Assembly (NCBI RefSeq): GCF_006970865.1
Contig: NZ_CP035503.1
Location: 2,927,001 to 2,991,000, forward strand
DNA from: Rhodoferax sediminis
Lineage (GTDB): Bacteria > Pseudomonadota > Gammaproteobacteria > Burkholderiales > Burkholderiaceae_C
Direction: 5' to 3'
DNA: 64,000 nt
Shown: positions 45,700-56,248 of the stretch, piece after piece
Numbering within the stretch: the stretch's first letter is position 1
How the letters are laid out: every line of letters begins with the position of its first letter
Notes under the pieces: generated by a model
Told to the model about the DNA's origin: nothing
Databases searched by the model: none
What the model saw: the letters and a program-made list of their open reading frames with translations, nothing else
Made by a program: the position numbers and the translations under genes

Positions 45700-46523
45700 C
45701 CTACTGCGTCGCCCTCAAGCTCAACGCCGGGCTGGTGTTTCTCTCGGACTCGCGCACCAACGCGGGGCTGGACCAGATTGGCACCTTTCGCAAGATGATC
45801 GTCTATGAGAAGCCGGGCGAGCGCTTCATGGTGCTGCTGTCGGCCGGCAACCTGAGCATTTCGCAGTCGGTGCGCGAGATTTTGCAGGTCGAGCAGATCA
45901 AGGAGCACGACACGGGCGAGCCGATCACGATCTGGAACGCCAAAAGCATGTTCGACGCGGTGCGCGTGCTCGGGGCCGCGGTGCGCCATGTGTACGAGCG
46001 CGACGGCGCCTCGCTGAAGAAGGCGGGCGTGGACTTCAATGTGTCGCTGATTTTTGGTGGCCAGATCAAGGGCGAGGGCATGCGGCTGTTCCAGGTGTAT
46101 TCGCCCGGCAACTTCATCGAGGCCACGCCCGAGACGCCCTACTTCCAGGTGGGCGAGTCCAAGTACGGCAAACCGGTGCTGGACCGCGTGATCACGCCCG
46201 ACACACCGCTGAACGAGGCCGCCAAGTGCGCGCTGGTGTCGATGGACTCCACGCTCAAGTCGAACCTGACGGTCGGCCTGCCGCTGGACCTGGTGGTGTA
46301 CGAGGCGGACCGCTTCCAGACCGACAAGGTGGTCTGCATCGACGAGAACAACCCCTATTTCAGGATGATGCACGGCAGCTGGGGCCAGAAGCTGCGCGAG
46401 GTGTTCGACAGCATCGAAGACCCGATGTGGAACGGCGGCCACACTGACGTGCCCTTGATGGTGTCCTCCAGCCACGCCAAACCGCTCAAGAAGATCACCA
46501 CGCCCGAAGAGAGGTTAATCTGA
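45696..46523 (+). CDS. Proteasome-type protease, Anbu family
   Basis: A 275-residue homologue of Anbu, the bacterial ancestral beta-subunit-like peptidase of the Ntn-hydrolase fold. After Met removal, Thr2 of MTYCVALKLNAGLVFLSDSR would be the nucleophile; SDSRTNAGLDQIGTFRKM and the later SMDSTLKSNLTVGLPLD are family blocks. Anbu is usually encoded with a transglutaminase-like protein, an alpha-E protein and an ATP-grasp protein. None is present here. Instead the gene is overlapped by the antitoxin stop, implying translational coupling. Confidence 0.88.
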   Translation: MTYCVALKLNAGLVFLSDSRTNAGLDQIGTFRKMIVYEKPGERFMVLLSAGNLSISQSVREILQVEQIKEHDTGEPITIWNAKSMFDAVRVLGAAVRHVYERDGASLKKAGVDFNVSLIFGGQIKGEGMRLFQVYSPGNFIEATPETPYFQVGESKYGKPVLDRVITPDTPLNEAAKCALVSMDSTLKSNLTVGLPLDLVVYEADRFQTDKVVCIDENNPYFRMMHGSWGQKLREVFDSIEDPMWNGGHTDVPLMVSSSHAKPLKKITTPEERLI

Positions 46524-46605
46524 GACTTTGCGGGACAGACCTACGCTTCGCGAAGCGCGCAAGCTCTGTCCGCAACCGTTCAAGATCCCCGTTGATAAAA
46601 GCCCC

Positions 46606-47424
46606 ATGCTGATCGTCTTCTCCCACGCCAACAGCTTCCCGGCCGGCACCTACGGCGTGCTGTTCAAGAGCCTGCGCGCACGCGGCTTCGTCGTGAAGGC
46701 GGTCGAGAAGTTCGGCCACGACCCGGCCTACCCGGTCAGCAACAACTGGCCGCATCTGGTGCAGCAGCTGGCCGACTTCGCGCAGCGCGAGGTGGACAAG
46801 GCGGGTGAGCCCGCGTTTCTGGTCGGGCATTCGCTCGGCGGCTTCCTGAGCCTGATGGCGGCGGCGCGCCATCCCGAACTGGCGCGCGGGGTGCTGTTGA
46901 TCGACTCACCGATTCTGGGCGGCTGGCGCGCCAATACGCTGCGCGTGGTCAAACGCACGCAACTGGTGGAATCGGTCACGCCCGGCAAGGTCAGCCGCAC
47001 GCGGCGCAACAGCTGGCCCGATGCCGAGACCGCACTGGAGCATTTCCGCCACAAGAAGTCCTTTGCGAAATGGGATGCCCAGGTGCTGCAGGACTACATT
47101 GCGCACGGCACGCACGAGGAGGACGGCAAGCGCGTGCTCAGCTTCGACCGCGCGGTCGAGACGGCGATCTACAACACCATGCCCGACCACCTCGACGGGC
47201 TCATCAAACGCCATCCGCTCAAGTGTCCCGTGGCCTACATCGGCGGGCGCCAGTCCGAGGAGATGAAGCAGGTTGGCATGAGCATGACCGAGCAGATCGT
47301 CGGTGCACAGGGCGACACGCCCGGGCGCATCATGATGCTCGACGGCAGCCATCTGTTTCCGATGGAAAAGCCACTGGCCAGCGCGGCGGCGATGGAAGCC
47401 GCGCTGCGCAACATGGCGCCCTAG
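46606..47424 (+). CDS. Alpha/beta-hydrolase
   Basis: A 272-residue alpha/beta-hydrolase with nucleophile elbow VGHSLGGFLSL, the oxyanion-side LIVFSHANSFPAGTYG and a probable catalytic His in DGSHLFPMEKP near the C-terminus. The substrate is unknown. The ATG at 46606 fits the family N-terminus; the longer upstream frame lacks a ribosome site. It follows the Anbu gene by 82 bases and is convergent with atuA. Confidence 0.82.
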   Translation: MLIVFSHANSFPAGTYGVLFKSLRARGFVVKAVEKFGHDPAYPVSNNWPHLVQQLADFAQREVDKAGEPAFLVGHSLGGFLSLMAAARHPELARGVLLIDSPILGGWRANTLRVVKRTQLVESVTPGKVSRTRRNSWPDAETALEHFRHKKSFAKWDAQVLQDYIAHGTHEEDGKRVLSFDRAVETAIYNTMPDHLDGLIKRHPLKCPVAYIGGRQSEEMKQVGMSMTEQIVGAQGDTPGRIMMLDGSHLFPMEKPLASAAAMEAALRNMAP

Positions 47425-47428
47425 TCTT

Positions 47429-49249
47429 TCAGGCTTCGGACAACAGCGGGATCGGCACCCGCACCGGCATCGAGAGCAGGATTTGCGCCATGCCCTTGCC
47501 CAGCGCGTCGTTGCGCATCGAGGCCATGCCGCCGCCGCCCAGTGCCCGGGTGCAGACGAAGTTGAACGCGTGAATGCCGGGCACCTCAAAGCGCGTCACC
47601 GTGCCCTTGACCAGGTGCGCCAGCCAGGCGGCCACCGCCGCTTCGGTGACCTGCGCGCGCAAGACCGGCAGAAAACGCGGCTCGCGCGCAATGATCCCGA
47701 TGTTGGAGGTGTCGCCCTTGTCGCCGCTGCGCCCGAAGGCCAGGCGGATCAGCGGCACCGCGAGGGTGTCGCTGACGACGCCGTCCCCGCCCGTGGCTGC
47801 ATCGGCGCAAGACGGCGCCGCCGGCACCACCGCAGCCGCGCCGGACTCACCAGGCGGCTGGGCCACCGCGATGACTTGGCCATCGATCGTGACCACGGGC
47901 GCGAGCTGTGCCTTGTCCAGCAAAAACGAATACTGCCGGATCGAGGGCGCTACAGAAGAACGTCCACCCGCGCCCGTGGTGCCGGGCGCCCAGGAGGTGC
48001 CGGCCGGCGCCACCTCGCGCGCGAACAATTCGAGCGCTTCCCGGCTGGCATGGGTGGCGGTGAGCCGCAGCACGGCTTCACGGGTGTGGAGCGCCGTGGC
48101 ATGCGGCCCGTAGCAGGACTCTGCACCCAGCACTTCGATGTGGGTAGCGGTGTAGGGGCCGAGCCTGGCTTGGTCGAGCAGCGCCGTGGTGCGGTCGATG
48201 ATGGCCGCGCCCGTGCGGCGCGCCTTGGCCACCGCGTCGAAGCCGACGATGGTGAGCTGCGCGGAGGTCTTGAAGCCCTGCACATGCGTGGCGCAGACCT
48301 TGTAGCTGGCCGACGGTGCCCGCCCGCGGGCGCCGCGCACCTCGACGCGGTGCTCGCCGGCCTGTTGCAGCGTGACCTGCGTGAAGTCGCAGATCACGTC
48401 GGGCAGGAGGTAGGCGGCGGGGTCGCCGATCTCGTACAGCATCTGCTCCGCGACCACGGCCGGCGTGACCTTGCCGCCGGTGCCCAGCGGCTTGGTCACC
48501 ACGAAGCTCCCGTCGGCATGGCACTCGGCGATGGGGTAGCCCATGTTGGCCCAGCCGGGCACCGTGTCCCAGTCGGTGTGCAGGCCGCCTGTGGCCTGGC
48601 AGCCGCATTCGAGGATGTGGCCCGCGAGGCTGCCGCCCGCGAGCAGGTCATGGTCGCTGCTACCCCAGCCGAACTCGTGCATGAGCACGCCGAGCGTCAC
48701 GGCCGAGTCCACGCAGCGGCCGGTGATGACCACCTGCGCGCCCGCGTCCAGCGCCGCCTTCACGGGCAATGCCCCGAGGTAGGCATTGGCCGTGAGCACC
48801 TTGTCGGGCAGCTTCGCGCCACTTTGCATTTCCTGCACCTGGCCCGACGCGCGCAGCGCCGGCAGCAGCGGCATCACGTCGTCGCCCGTGACCACGGCAA
48901 TCTTCAGCTCAAGGCCCTGCTCTTTCGCCAGCGCTGCCAGCGCGGCGGCGCAACCCTCGGGGTTCACGCCGCCGGCGTTGCTGACCACGCGGATGCCCCT
49001 GGCCACCACGTCCCGGAGCACGGCCTTCATCGCCACGCCGACGAAGTCGGTGGCGTAACCCAGCTCGGGCTTTTTCAGGCGTGCACCGGCCAGAATCGAC
49101 ATGGTCAACTCCGCCAGGTAGTCAAACACCAGGTAGTCGACCTGGCCGCTGTCCACCAGTTGGGGCGCGGCGACGCTGCTGTCGCCCCAGAATCCCGACG
49201 CGCCGCCGATGCGCACCACCTTGCCGGCCCGTTTGCTGTCCTCAATCAT
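47429..49249 (-). CDS. atuA: Acyclic terpene utilisation AtuA-family protein
   Basis: A 606-residue protein of the AtuA (DUF1446) family, defined in the citronellol/geraniol cluster of Pseudomonas but of unknown biochemical function. Recognisable blocks are RIGGASGFWGDSSVAAPQLV, DFVGVAMKAVL, VSNAGGVNPEGCA and, in the small C-terminal domain, ARSGDKGD-like GRSGDKGDTSNIGIIAREP. It is the last gene of the operon, 24 bases after the enoyl-CoA hydratase. The ATG has AGGAA seven bases upstream. Confidence 0.85.
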   Translation of the reverse strand: MIEDSKRAGKVVRIGGASGFWGDSSVAAPQLVDSGQVDYLVFDYLAELTMSILAGARLKKPELGYATDFVGVAMKAVLRDVVARGIRVVSNAGGVNPEGCAAALAALAKEQGLELKIAVVTGDDVMPLLPALRASGQVQEMQSGAKLPDKVLTANAYLGALPVKAALDAGAQVVITGRCVDSAVTLGVLMHEFGWGSSDHDLLAGGSLAGHILECGCQATGGLHTDWDTVPGWANMGYPIAECHADGSFVVTKPLGTGGKVTPAVVAEQMLYEIGDPAAYLLPDVICDFTQVTLQQAGEHRVEVRGARGRAPSASYKVCATHVQGFKTSAQLTIVGFDAVAKARRTGAAIIDRTTALLDQARLGPYTATHIEVLGAESCYGPHATALHTREAVLRLTATHASREALELFAREVAPAGTSWAPGTTGAGGRSSVAPSIRQYSFLLDKAQLAPVVTIDGQVIAVAQPPGESGAAAVVPAAPSCADAATGGDGVVSDTLAVPLIRLAFGRSGDKGDTSNIGIIAREPRFLPVLRAQVTEAAVAAWLAHLVKGTVTRFEVPGIHAFNFVCTRALGGGGMASMRNDALGKGMAQILLSMPVRVPIPLLSEA

Positions 49250-49273
49250 TCGGTGTTCCTCGCCAAGCTGGGC

Positions 49274-50053
49274 TCAATGGCCGGTCCACTGCGGCTTGCG
49301 CTTTTCGCGGAAGGCCAGCTGGCCCTCGGCAGCGTCTTCGGTCAGTGCAAACAGGCCGATCTGGCTCTCGGTAAAGGCCATCGACTCCTCGAACGACATG
49401 GCCTCGATCTTCTTCATGGTGTACAGGCCCCGGCGAATCGCCGCGGGCGATTTGTCCAGCATGCGCTCCAGCAGCCATTGCAGCTTGCCGTCCAGGTCGT
49501 CGCTCACGTAGTTGACCAGCGAGTATTCGAGCGCCTGGGCCGCGGTCAGTGGCTCGCCGGTCAGGCACATCTCGGCCAGCACACGACGCGGAATCAGGTG
49601 GCCGAGCACACTCAGCACCTGCGCCGGAAACAGGCCGACCTTGACTTCGGGCAAGCCGAAGATGGCCTTGTCGCTGGCCACCACCATGTCGCACATGCCC
49701 ATGACGCCCATGCCGCCGGCCATGCACGCGCCGTTGACGCGCGCGATGAGCGGCACGGTGGACTGCTTTGCCTGGCGGAACAGGTTGGCAAAGCCGACAT
49801 GGGGCTCGGAATAGTCGAACTTGAACGACTGGCCGCTTTGCAGGTCCGCGCCGGCGCAGAAGGCTCGCGTGCCTGCGCCCGTGATCACGATGGCGCGTAC
49901 CTCACGGTCTTTGTTCGCGCGTGCCAGCGCGTCGGACAGGCTAGAGAGCACACCCGCGCTGATCGCGTTGCGCCTGTCCTCGCGGTTGAGGGTCAGCCAC
50001 ATGACGGGGCCGCGCATTTCTTCAAGCAGTTCTGGTGGATTGTCCTGGCTCAT
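49274..50053 (-). CDS. Enoyl-CoA hydratase/isomerase family protein (AtuE-like)
   Basis: A 259-residue crotonase. The oxyanion-hole segments are FCAGADLQSG and ARVNGACMAGGMGV. The second catalytic-type Glu is present in GLPEVKVGLFP, but the position of the first Glu (GGGCE in typical hydratases) is Gly here. It would hydrate the glutaconyl-CoA-like product of the carboxylase in the atu pathway. This is inferred from context; other crotonase reactions are possible. The start at 50053 follows GGAGA. Confidence 0.82.
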   Translation of the reverse strand: MSQDNPPELLEEMRGPVMWLTLNREDRRNAISAGVLSSLSDALARANKDREVRAIVITGAGTRAFCAGADLQSGQSFKFDYSEPHVGFANLFRQAKQSTVPLIARVNGACMAGGMGVMGMCDMVVASDKAIFGLPEVKVGLFPAQVLSVLGHLIPRRVLAEMCLTGEPLTAAQALEYSLVNYVSDDLDGKLQWLLERMLDKSPAAIRRGLYTMKKIEAMSFEESMAFTESQIGLFALTEDAAEGQLAFREKRKPQWTGH

Positions 50054-50069
50054 GGTCTCTCCTTGTCTG

Positions 50070-51662
50070 TCAAAGGGCGCTGCCCGCGGCGCCGTCCCAG
50101 AACTGAGCATGCTCCTTGCGCAACAGGTTCTTCTGGATCTTGCCGGTGGCCGTGGCCGGCAGCGCGGCCACGAAGCGCACGGCCTTGGGCACTTCAAAAC
50201 TGCCCAGGCGGGGGCGGCAGTGCTCGATGATGGCGGCCTCATCACAAACGGCACCCGGCTTGCGCACGACGAAGGCGCACACGGCCTCGCTCCAGTGCGG
50301 GTGCGGCAGCCCGAGCACGGCCACGGCGGCCACCTCCGGATGCGCCAGGATGACGGCCTCGACCTTGACGCTGGCGACGTTCTCGCCGCCGGTCTTGATC
50401 ATGTCCTTCTTGCGGTCCAGGAACAGCATCTGGCCCCCAATGTCGAACATGCCCAGGTCGCCCGTGTGGTGCCAGCCGTATTTTTGTGCATCGGCAGTGG
50501 CCTGCGGGTCCTTGAAATAACCCAGCATCACGTTGGGGCCTCGGTGCACGATTTCGCCCACCTCGCCCGGTGGCAGCAGGCGGCCCGCGTCGTCCATGAT
50601 GGCGGCTTCGCAGGCCACGCCGCAGATGCCCCAGTAGTTGGCGTCGCGCTGCGGGTTCTCCACCGGCCGGAAACTCAGGGTGGCCGGATACACCTCGGTC
50701 TGCCCCGTGGCCAGCATGATGTTGGCCGTCATTTTTTCGCAAATCTTCTGTATCAGCGGACGCGGCATCGGCGCCATGGCGTAGATGCACAGCCGCATGG
50801 CGCGATAGTCCGGCGTGGCATACGTGGTGTCGGCCAGCAGCGCCGCATACATCATGGGCAGCCCCACGAACATCGTCACTTTCTCTGTGGTGACCAGGCG
50901 TGCCACCTCGCCGGGCACGAACGCGCGGGCCAGAACGATGCTGGCGCCGACGGCGCAGGCACTGGCGGCCAGCACATGCTGCGCGCAATGGAACAGCGGC
51001 AGCAAGCCGGTCAGCACGTCGCCCGGCGTCATCGCGAAATCCGACAGGTTGCCCACGATGGCGCTGTAGGCCGAGGCGTGCGAATGCACCACGCCCTTGG
51101 GGTGCCCGGTGGTGCCGCTGGTGTACATGATGAGCGCGGGTTGGTGCCCGTCGATGTCGATCTCCGGCAGGCTGGTGGCGCGCCCCTGCAGCGCCTGCTG
51201 CAGCGCGGTGCCGCCGTGCACGGGTGCCGTCGCCATGGTCACGATGAGCGGCACGGCCAGCGCGTCCAGCACGCCCGCCATGCCCGGCTGCGCTCGAATG
51301 GCCTCGTCAACGACGACGCAGCTGACCTCGGCGTGGCGAAGGATGTAGTCGATCGCCTGCGGCTCCAGCTTGATGTTGACGGGCACCCAGACGTTGCCGG
51401 ATTTGTGAACGCCATTGATCGCCACCAGCATGTCGGCCGAGTTGGCGCACAGCATGCCGATTTGCCGGCCGCTGCCCACGCTCTGCAGCAGGTGGTGCGC
51501 GAACTGGGAGCTGCGCGCGTCCAGCTCGGTGTAGGAGAGGCGCACGTCACCGTCCACGACGGCATTGCGTGCGCCGTATTTTTGCGCGGTGCGGTGCACC
51601 AGATCGCCCAAGGCGATGCGGCGGATGCGCCGGGCCTCGGCTGAAACGGGCATGTCGATCAT
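50070..51662 (-). CDS. Acyl-CoA synthetase, AMP-forming (AtuH-like)
   Basis: A 530-residue ANL-family ligase that activates a carboxylic acid to its CoA thioester. The ATP-binding signature YTSGTTGHPKG is at residues 180-190; ATGQTEVYP, WHHTGDLG, the hinge FLDRKKDMIKTGGENVAS and the catalytic lysine region TATGKIQKNLLR follow. The likely substrate is citronellate/geraniate or another branched acid, inferred from neighbours only. It lies between an acyl-CoA dehydrogenase and the hydratase. Confidence 0.87.
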   Translation of the reverse strand: MIDMPVSAEARRIRRIALGDLVHRTAQKYGARNAVVDGDVRLSYTELDARSSQFAHHLLQSVGSGRQIGMLCANSADMLVAINGVHKSGNVWVPVNIKLEPQAIDYILRHAEVSCVVVDEAIRAQPGMAGVLDALAVPLIVTMATAPVHGGTALQQALQGRATSLPEIDIDGHQPALIMYTSGTTGHPKGVVHSHASAYSAIVGNLSDFAMTPGDVLTGLLPLFHCAQHVLAASACAVGASIVLARAFVPGEVARLVTTEKVTMFVGLPMMYAALLADTTYATPDYRAMRLCIYAMAPMPRPLIQKICEKMTANIMLATGQTEVYPATLSFRPVENPQRDANYWGICGVACEAAIMDDAGRLLPPGEVGEIVHRGPNVMLGYFKDPQATADAQKYGWHHTGDLGMFDIGGQMLFLDRKKDMIKTGGENVASVKVEAVILAHPEVAAVAVLGLPHPHWSEAVCAFVVRKPGAVCDEAAIIEHCRPRLGSFEVPKAVRFVAALPATATGKIQKNLLRKEHAQFWDGAAGSAL

Positions 51663-51720
51663 TTTTTGCCTCCTCGGAGTCGAACAACGTGAAAAACAGA
51701 CTTCATTGCGGCAGGGGCCA

Positions 51721-52886
51721 TCACAGCCCCCACTGGCGCGCGGCCAGATCCTTCATGATGTCCTCGGCACCGCCGCCAATCATCATCACCTTGACCTCAC
51801 GGTAAATGCGCTCGCTGACGGTGCCGCGCATGAAGCCCATGCCGCCGAGGATTTGCACCGCCTGGTCGGCGCAGAACTGCATGGTCTGCGTGGCGTGGTT
51901 CTTCAGCACGCAGACCTGCGCCACCCAGTCCGGACTGGCATCCCCCGCATCGGCGCGCGCAGCCAGCGCCTCGACCCACGCGGCCGTGGAATGGATGCGC
52001 ATTTGCATGTCCACCAGTTTGTGGCGCACCGCCTGGTGGCCCACCAGCGCAGAGCCAAAGGTCTTGCGCTGGCGCGCCCAGGCAAGCGCCTCGTCATAGC
52101 AGGCCCGGCTGAAGCCCAGCGCGGCGGCGGCCATGCCGAAGCGCTCGCCGTTGAAGTTGCTCATGATGATGCGAAAGCCCGCGCCCTCCTCGCCCAGCAG
52201 GTAGCGCGCCGGCACGCGCACGCCATCGAAGCGCAGGTGCGCGGTGTCGGAGCACAGCCAGCCCATCTTGTCCAAGCGGGTGCGCGACAGGCCGCTGCTG
52301 GTGCCGGGCACGAGCAGCATCGAGATGCCCGAGGCGCCCTTCGCTTGTGCTTCGTTGGTGCGCACGGCCACGGTGATCCAGTCGGCGCGCATGCCCGACG
52401 TGATGAAGACCTTTTCACCATCGATCACGTAGTCGTCGCCATCGCGCCGCGCGCGGGTAGCAAGCGCCGCCACGTCGGAGCCGCCGCCGGGCTCGGTGAT
52501 GGCCAGCGCGGCAATCTGCTCGCCCGCCAGTACCGGCGGAATCACCTCGCGCCGCACCGCCTCGCTGCCATACGCCAGCACCGGCGGCAGGCCGATGTTG
52601 TGCGACAGCAGGCTGGCCAGCACGCCGCCGCTGGCACCAATGTGGCACAGCGCCACCCACAGGTCCATGCGCAGGGCATAGGGCGCGGGCGTGCCGCCAT
52701 AGGCCTCAGGGTAGCCCAGCCCGAGCAGGCCCAGTTCGCCCGCGCGGCGGTACAGGCTGCGCGGGAATTCGCCGGCCTCGTCCCATGCCGTGACATGAGG
52801 CGCGATCTCCTTGCGGGCAAAGCGCTCGACCGTGTCGGTCAGTGCCGCGCGGTCGGCCTGCAGTTCACTGGATATTGCCGATTGCG

Positions 52887-52890
<4 letters not shown>
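51721..52890 (-). CDS. Acyl-CoA dehydrogenase
   Basis: A 389-residue FAD-dependent acyl-CoA dehydrogenase. ALAITEPGGGSDVAAL (FAD binding), MRADWITVAVRTN, FGSALVGHQAVRHKLVDMQM and the C-terminal QILGGMGFMRG/YREVKVMMIGGGAEDIM blocks are intact. This is the second dehydrogenase in the operon. It may serve a different step or chain length than the AtuD-like enzyme. The ATG overlaps the biotin-carboxylase stop by four bases. Confidence 0.87.
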
Positions 52891-54998
<2,108 letters not shown>

Positions 54999-55010
54999 GC
55001 GCGCGCTCGA

Positions 55011-56189
55011 TCAGGCGCCGCGCCGTTTCGCGATGCCCATGGTCTTGGCGATGATGCCCATCATGACCTCGTCGGCACCGCCGCCGATGGAGCCCAGGCG
55101 GCCGTCGCGGAACAGGCGCGAGGCGCGGTTCTCCCAGGTAAAGCCCATGCCGCCCCAGAACTGCAGGCAGGTGTCGGCGACGGTGCGGTTCAGGCGCCCG
55201 GCCTTTAGCTTGGCCATGCTGGCCAGCTGCAGCACGTCCTGGCCCTGCACGTACAGGTCGCAGGCGCTCCATGTCAGCGCGCGCAGCGCCTCCACCTCGG
55301 TCTGCAACTCGGCCAGCTTGAACTGCACCCATTGCTGGTCGGCCAGCGTGGCGCCGAACATCTTGCGCTCCTGCGCCCATTCGATCGTGGCGCGGATGCA
55401 CTGGTCCAGCGACACCAGGCAGCTCGCGCCCGCCCACAGGCGCTCCTCCTGGAACTGCTGCATCTGGTAGATGAAGCCCTGGCCTTCCTGGCCGATCAGG
55501 TTGCGCTGGGGCACGCGCACCTCGTCGAAGTAGATCAACCCGGTGTCGCTGCTGTTCATGCCGATCTTGCGGATCTTCTGCGCCACTTCAATACCTTTGG
55601 TGAGCTTGCCGTTCGGGCCGTCGCGCATCGGCACCATCACCAGGCTCTTGTTCTTGTGCGCGGGGCCGTCGCTGGTGTTGACCAGCATGCACATCCAGTC
55701 GGCCTGCAGGCTGTTGGTGATCCACATCTTCTGGCCGCTGATGACGTAGTCGTCGCCGTCCTTGCGCGCCACGCTTTTGATCGCGGCCACATCGCTGCCC
55801 GCGCCCGGCTCGGAGACGCCAATGCAGCCCACCATGTCACCAGCAATGGCCGGCGCCAGGAACTCGCGGCGCAACTCGTCGCTGCCAAAGCGCGCCAGCG
55901 CAGGCGTGCACATGTCGGTCTGCACGCCAATCGCCATGGGCACGCCGCCGCAGGTGGTGTGGCCCAGCGCCTCGGCCATGGTCAGGCCGTAGGAGTAGTC
56001 GAGCCCGGCGCCGCCAAAGGCCTCGGGCTTGGTCAGGCCCAGCATGCCCAGATCGCCCAGCTTCTTGAAGACCTCGTGCGCGGGGAAGATACCGGCCTCT
56101 TCCCATTCGTCCACATGGGGGTTGATTTCCTGCTCGATGAAGCGCTGCAGGGTTTTCTGGATTTCGCGGTGTTCGTGCGTGAATTGCAT
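55011..56189 (-). CDS. atuD: Acyl-CoA dehydrogenase (AtuD-like, probable citronellyl-CoA dehydrogenase)
   Basis: A 392-residue FAD enzyme. VGCIGVSEPGAGSDVAAIKS, NSLQADWMCMLVNTSD, FGATLADQQWVQFKLAEL and LQFWGGMGFTWENRASRLFR match the long/branched-chain acyl-CoA dehydrogenase blocks. In the terpene pathway it would desaturate citronellyl-CoA to geranyl-CoA; this substrate is inferred from the operon. The start MQFTHEHREI at 56189 fits the family better than an upstream in-frame Met. It is placed between the two carboxylase subunit genes. Confidence 0.85.
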   Translation of the reverse strand: MQFTHEHREIQKTLQRFIEQEINPHVDEWEEAGIFPAHEVFKKLGDLGMLGLTKPEAFGGAGLDYSYGLTMAEALGHTTCGGVPMAIGVQTDMCTPALARFGSDELRREFLAPAIAGDMVGCIGVSEPGAGSDVAAIKSVARKDGDDYVISGQKMWITNSLQADWMCMLVNTSDGPAHKNKSLVMVPMRDGPNGKLTKGIEVAQKIRKIGMNSSDTGLIYFDEVRVPQRNLIGQEGQGFIYQMQQFQEERLWAGASCLVSLDQCIRATIEWAQERKMFGATLADQQWVQFKLAELQTEVEALRALTWSACDLYVQGQDVLQLASMAKLKAGRLNRTVADTCLQFWGGMGFTWENRASRLFRDGRLGSIGGGADEVMMGIIAKTMGIAKRRGA

Positions 56190-56248
56190 CGTGGGTCTCC
56201 GGGGTGGATGGGGCTGGAATCGGGAACTGAATGGGGATCGGGCGACGG

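Noticed and set aside
46545..46560. Palindrome CGCTTCGCGAAGCG downstream of the Anbu gene
   Set aside because: Short, without a T-tract or a regulator context; not distinguishable from chance.
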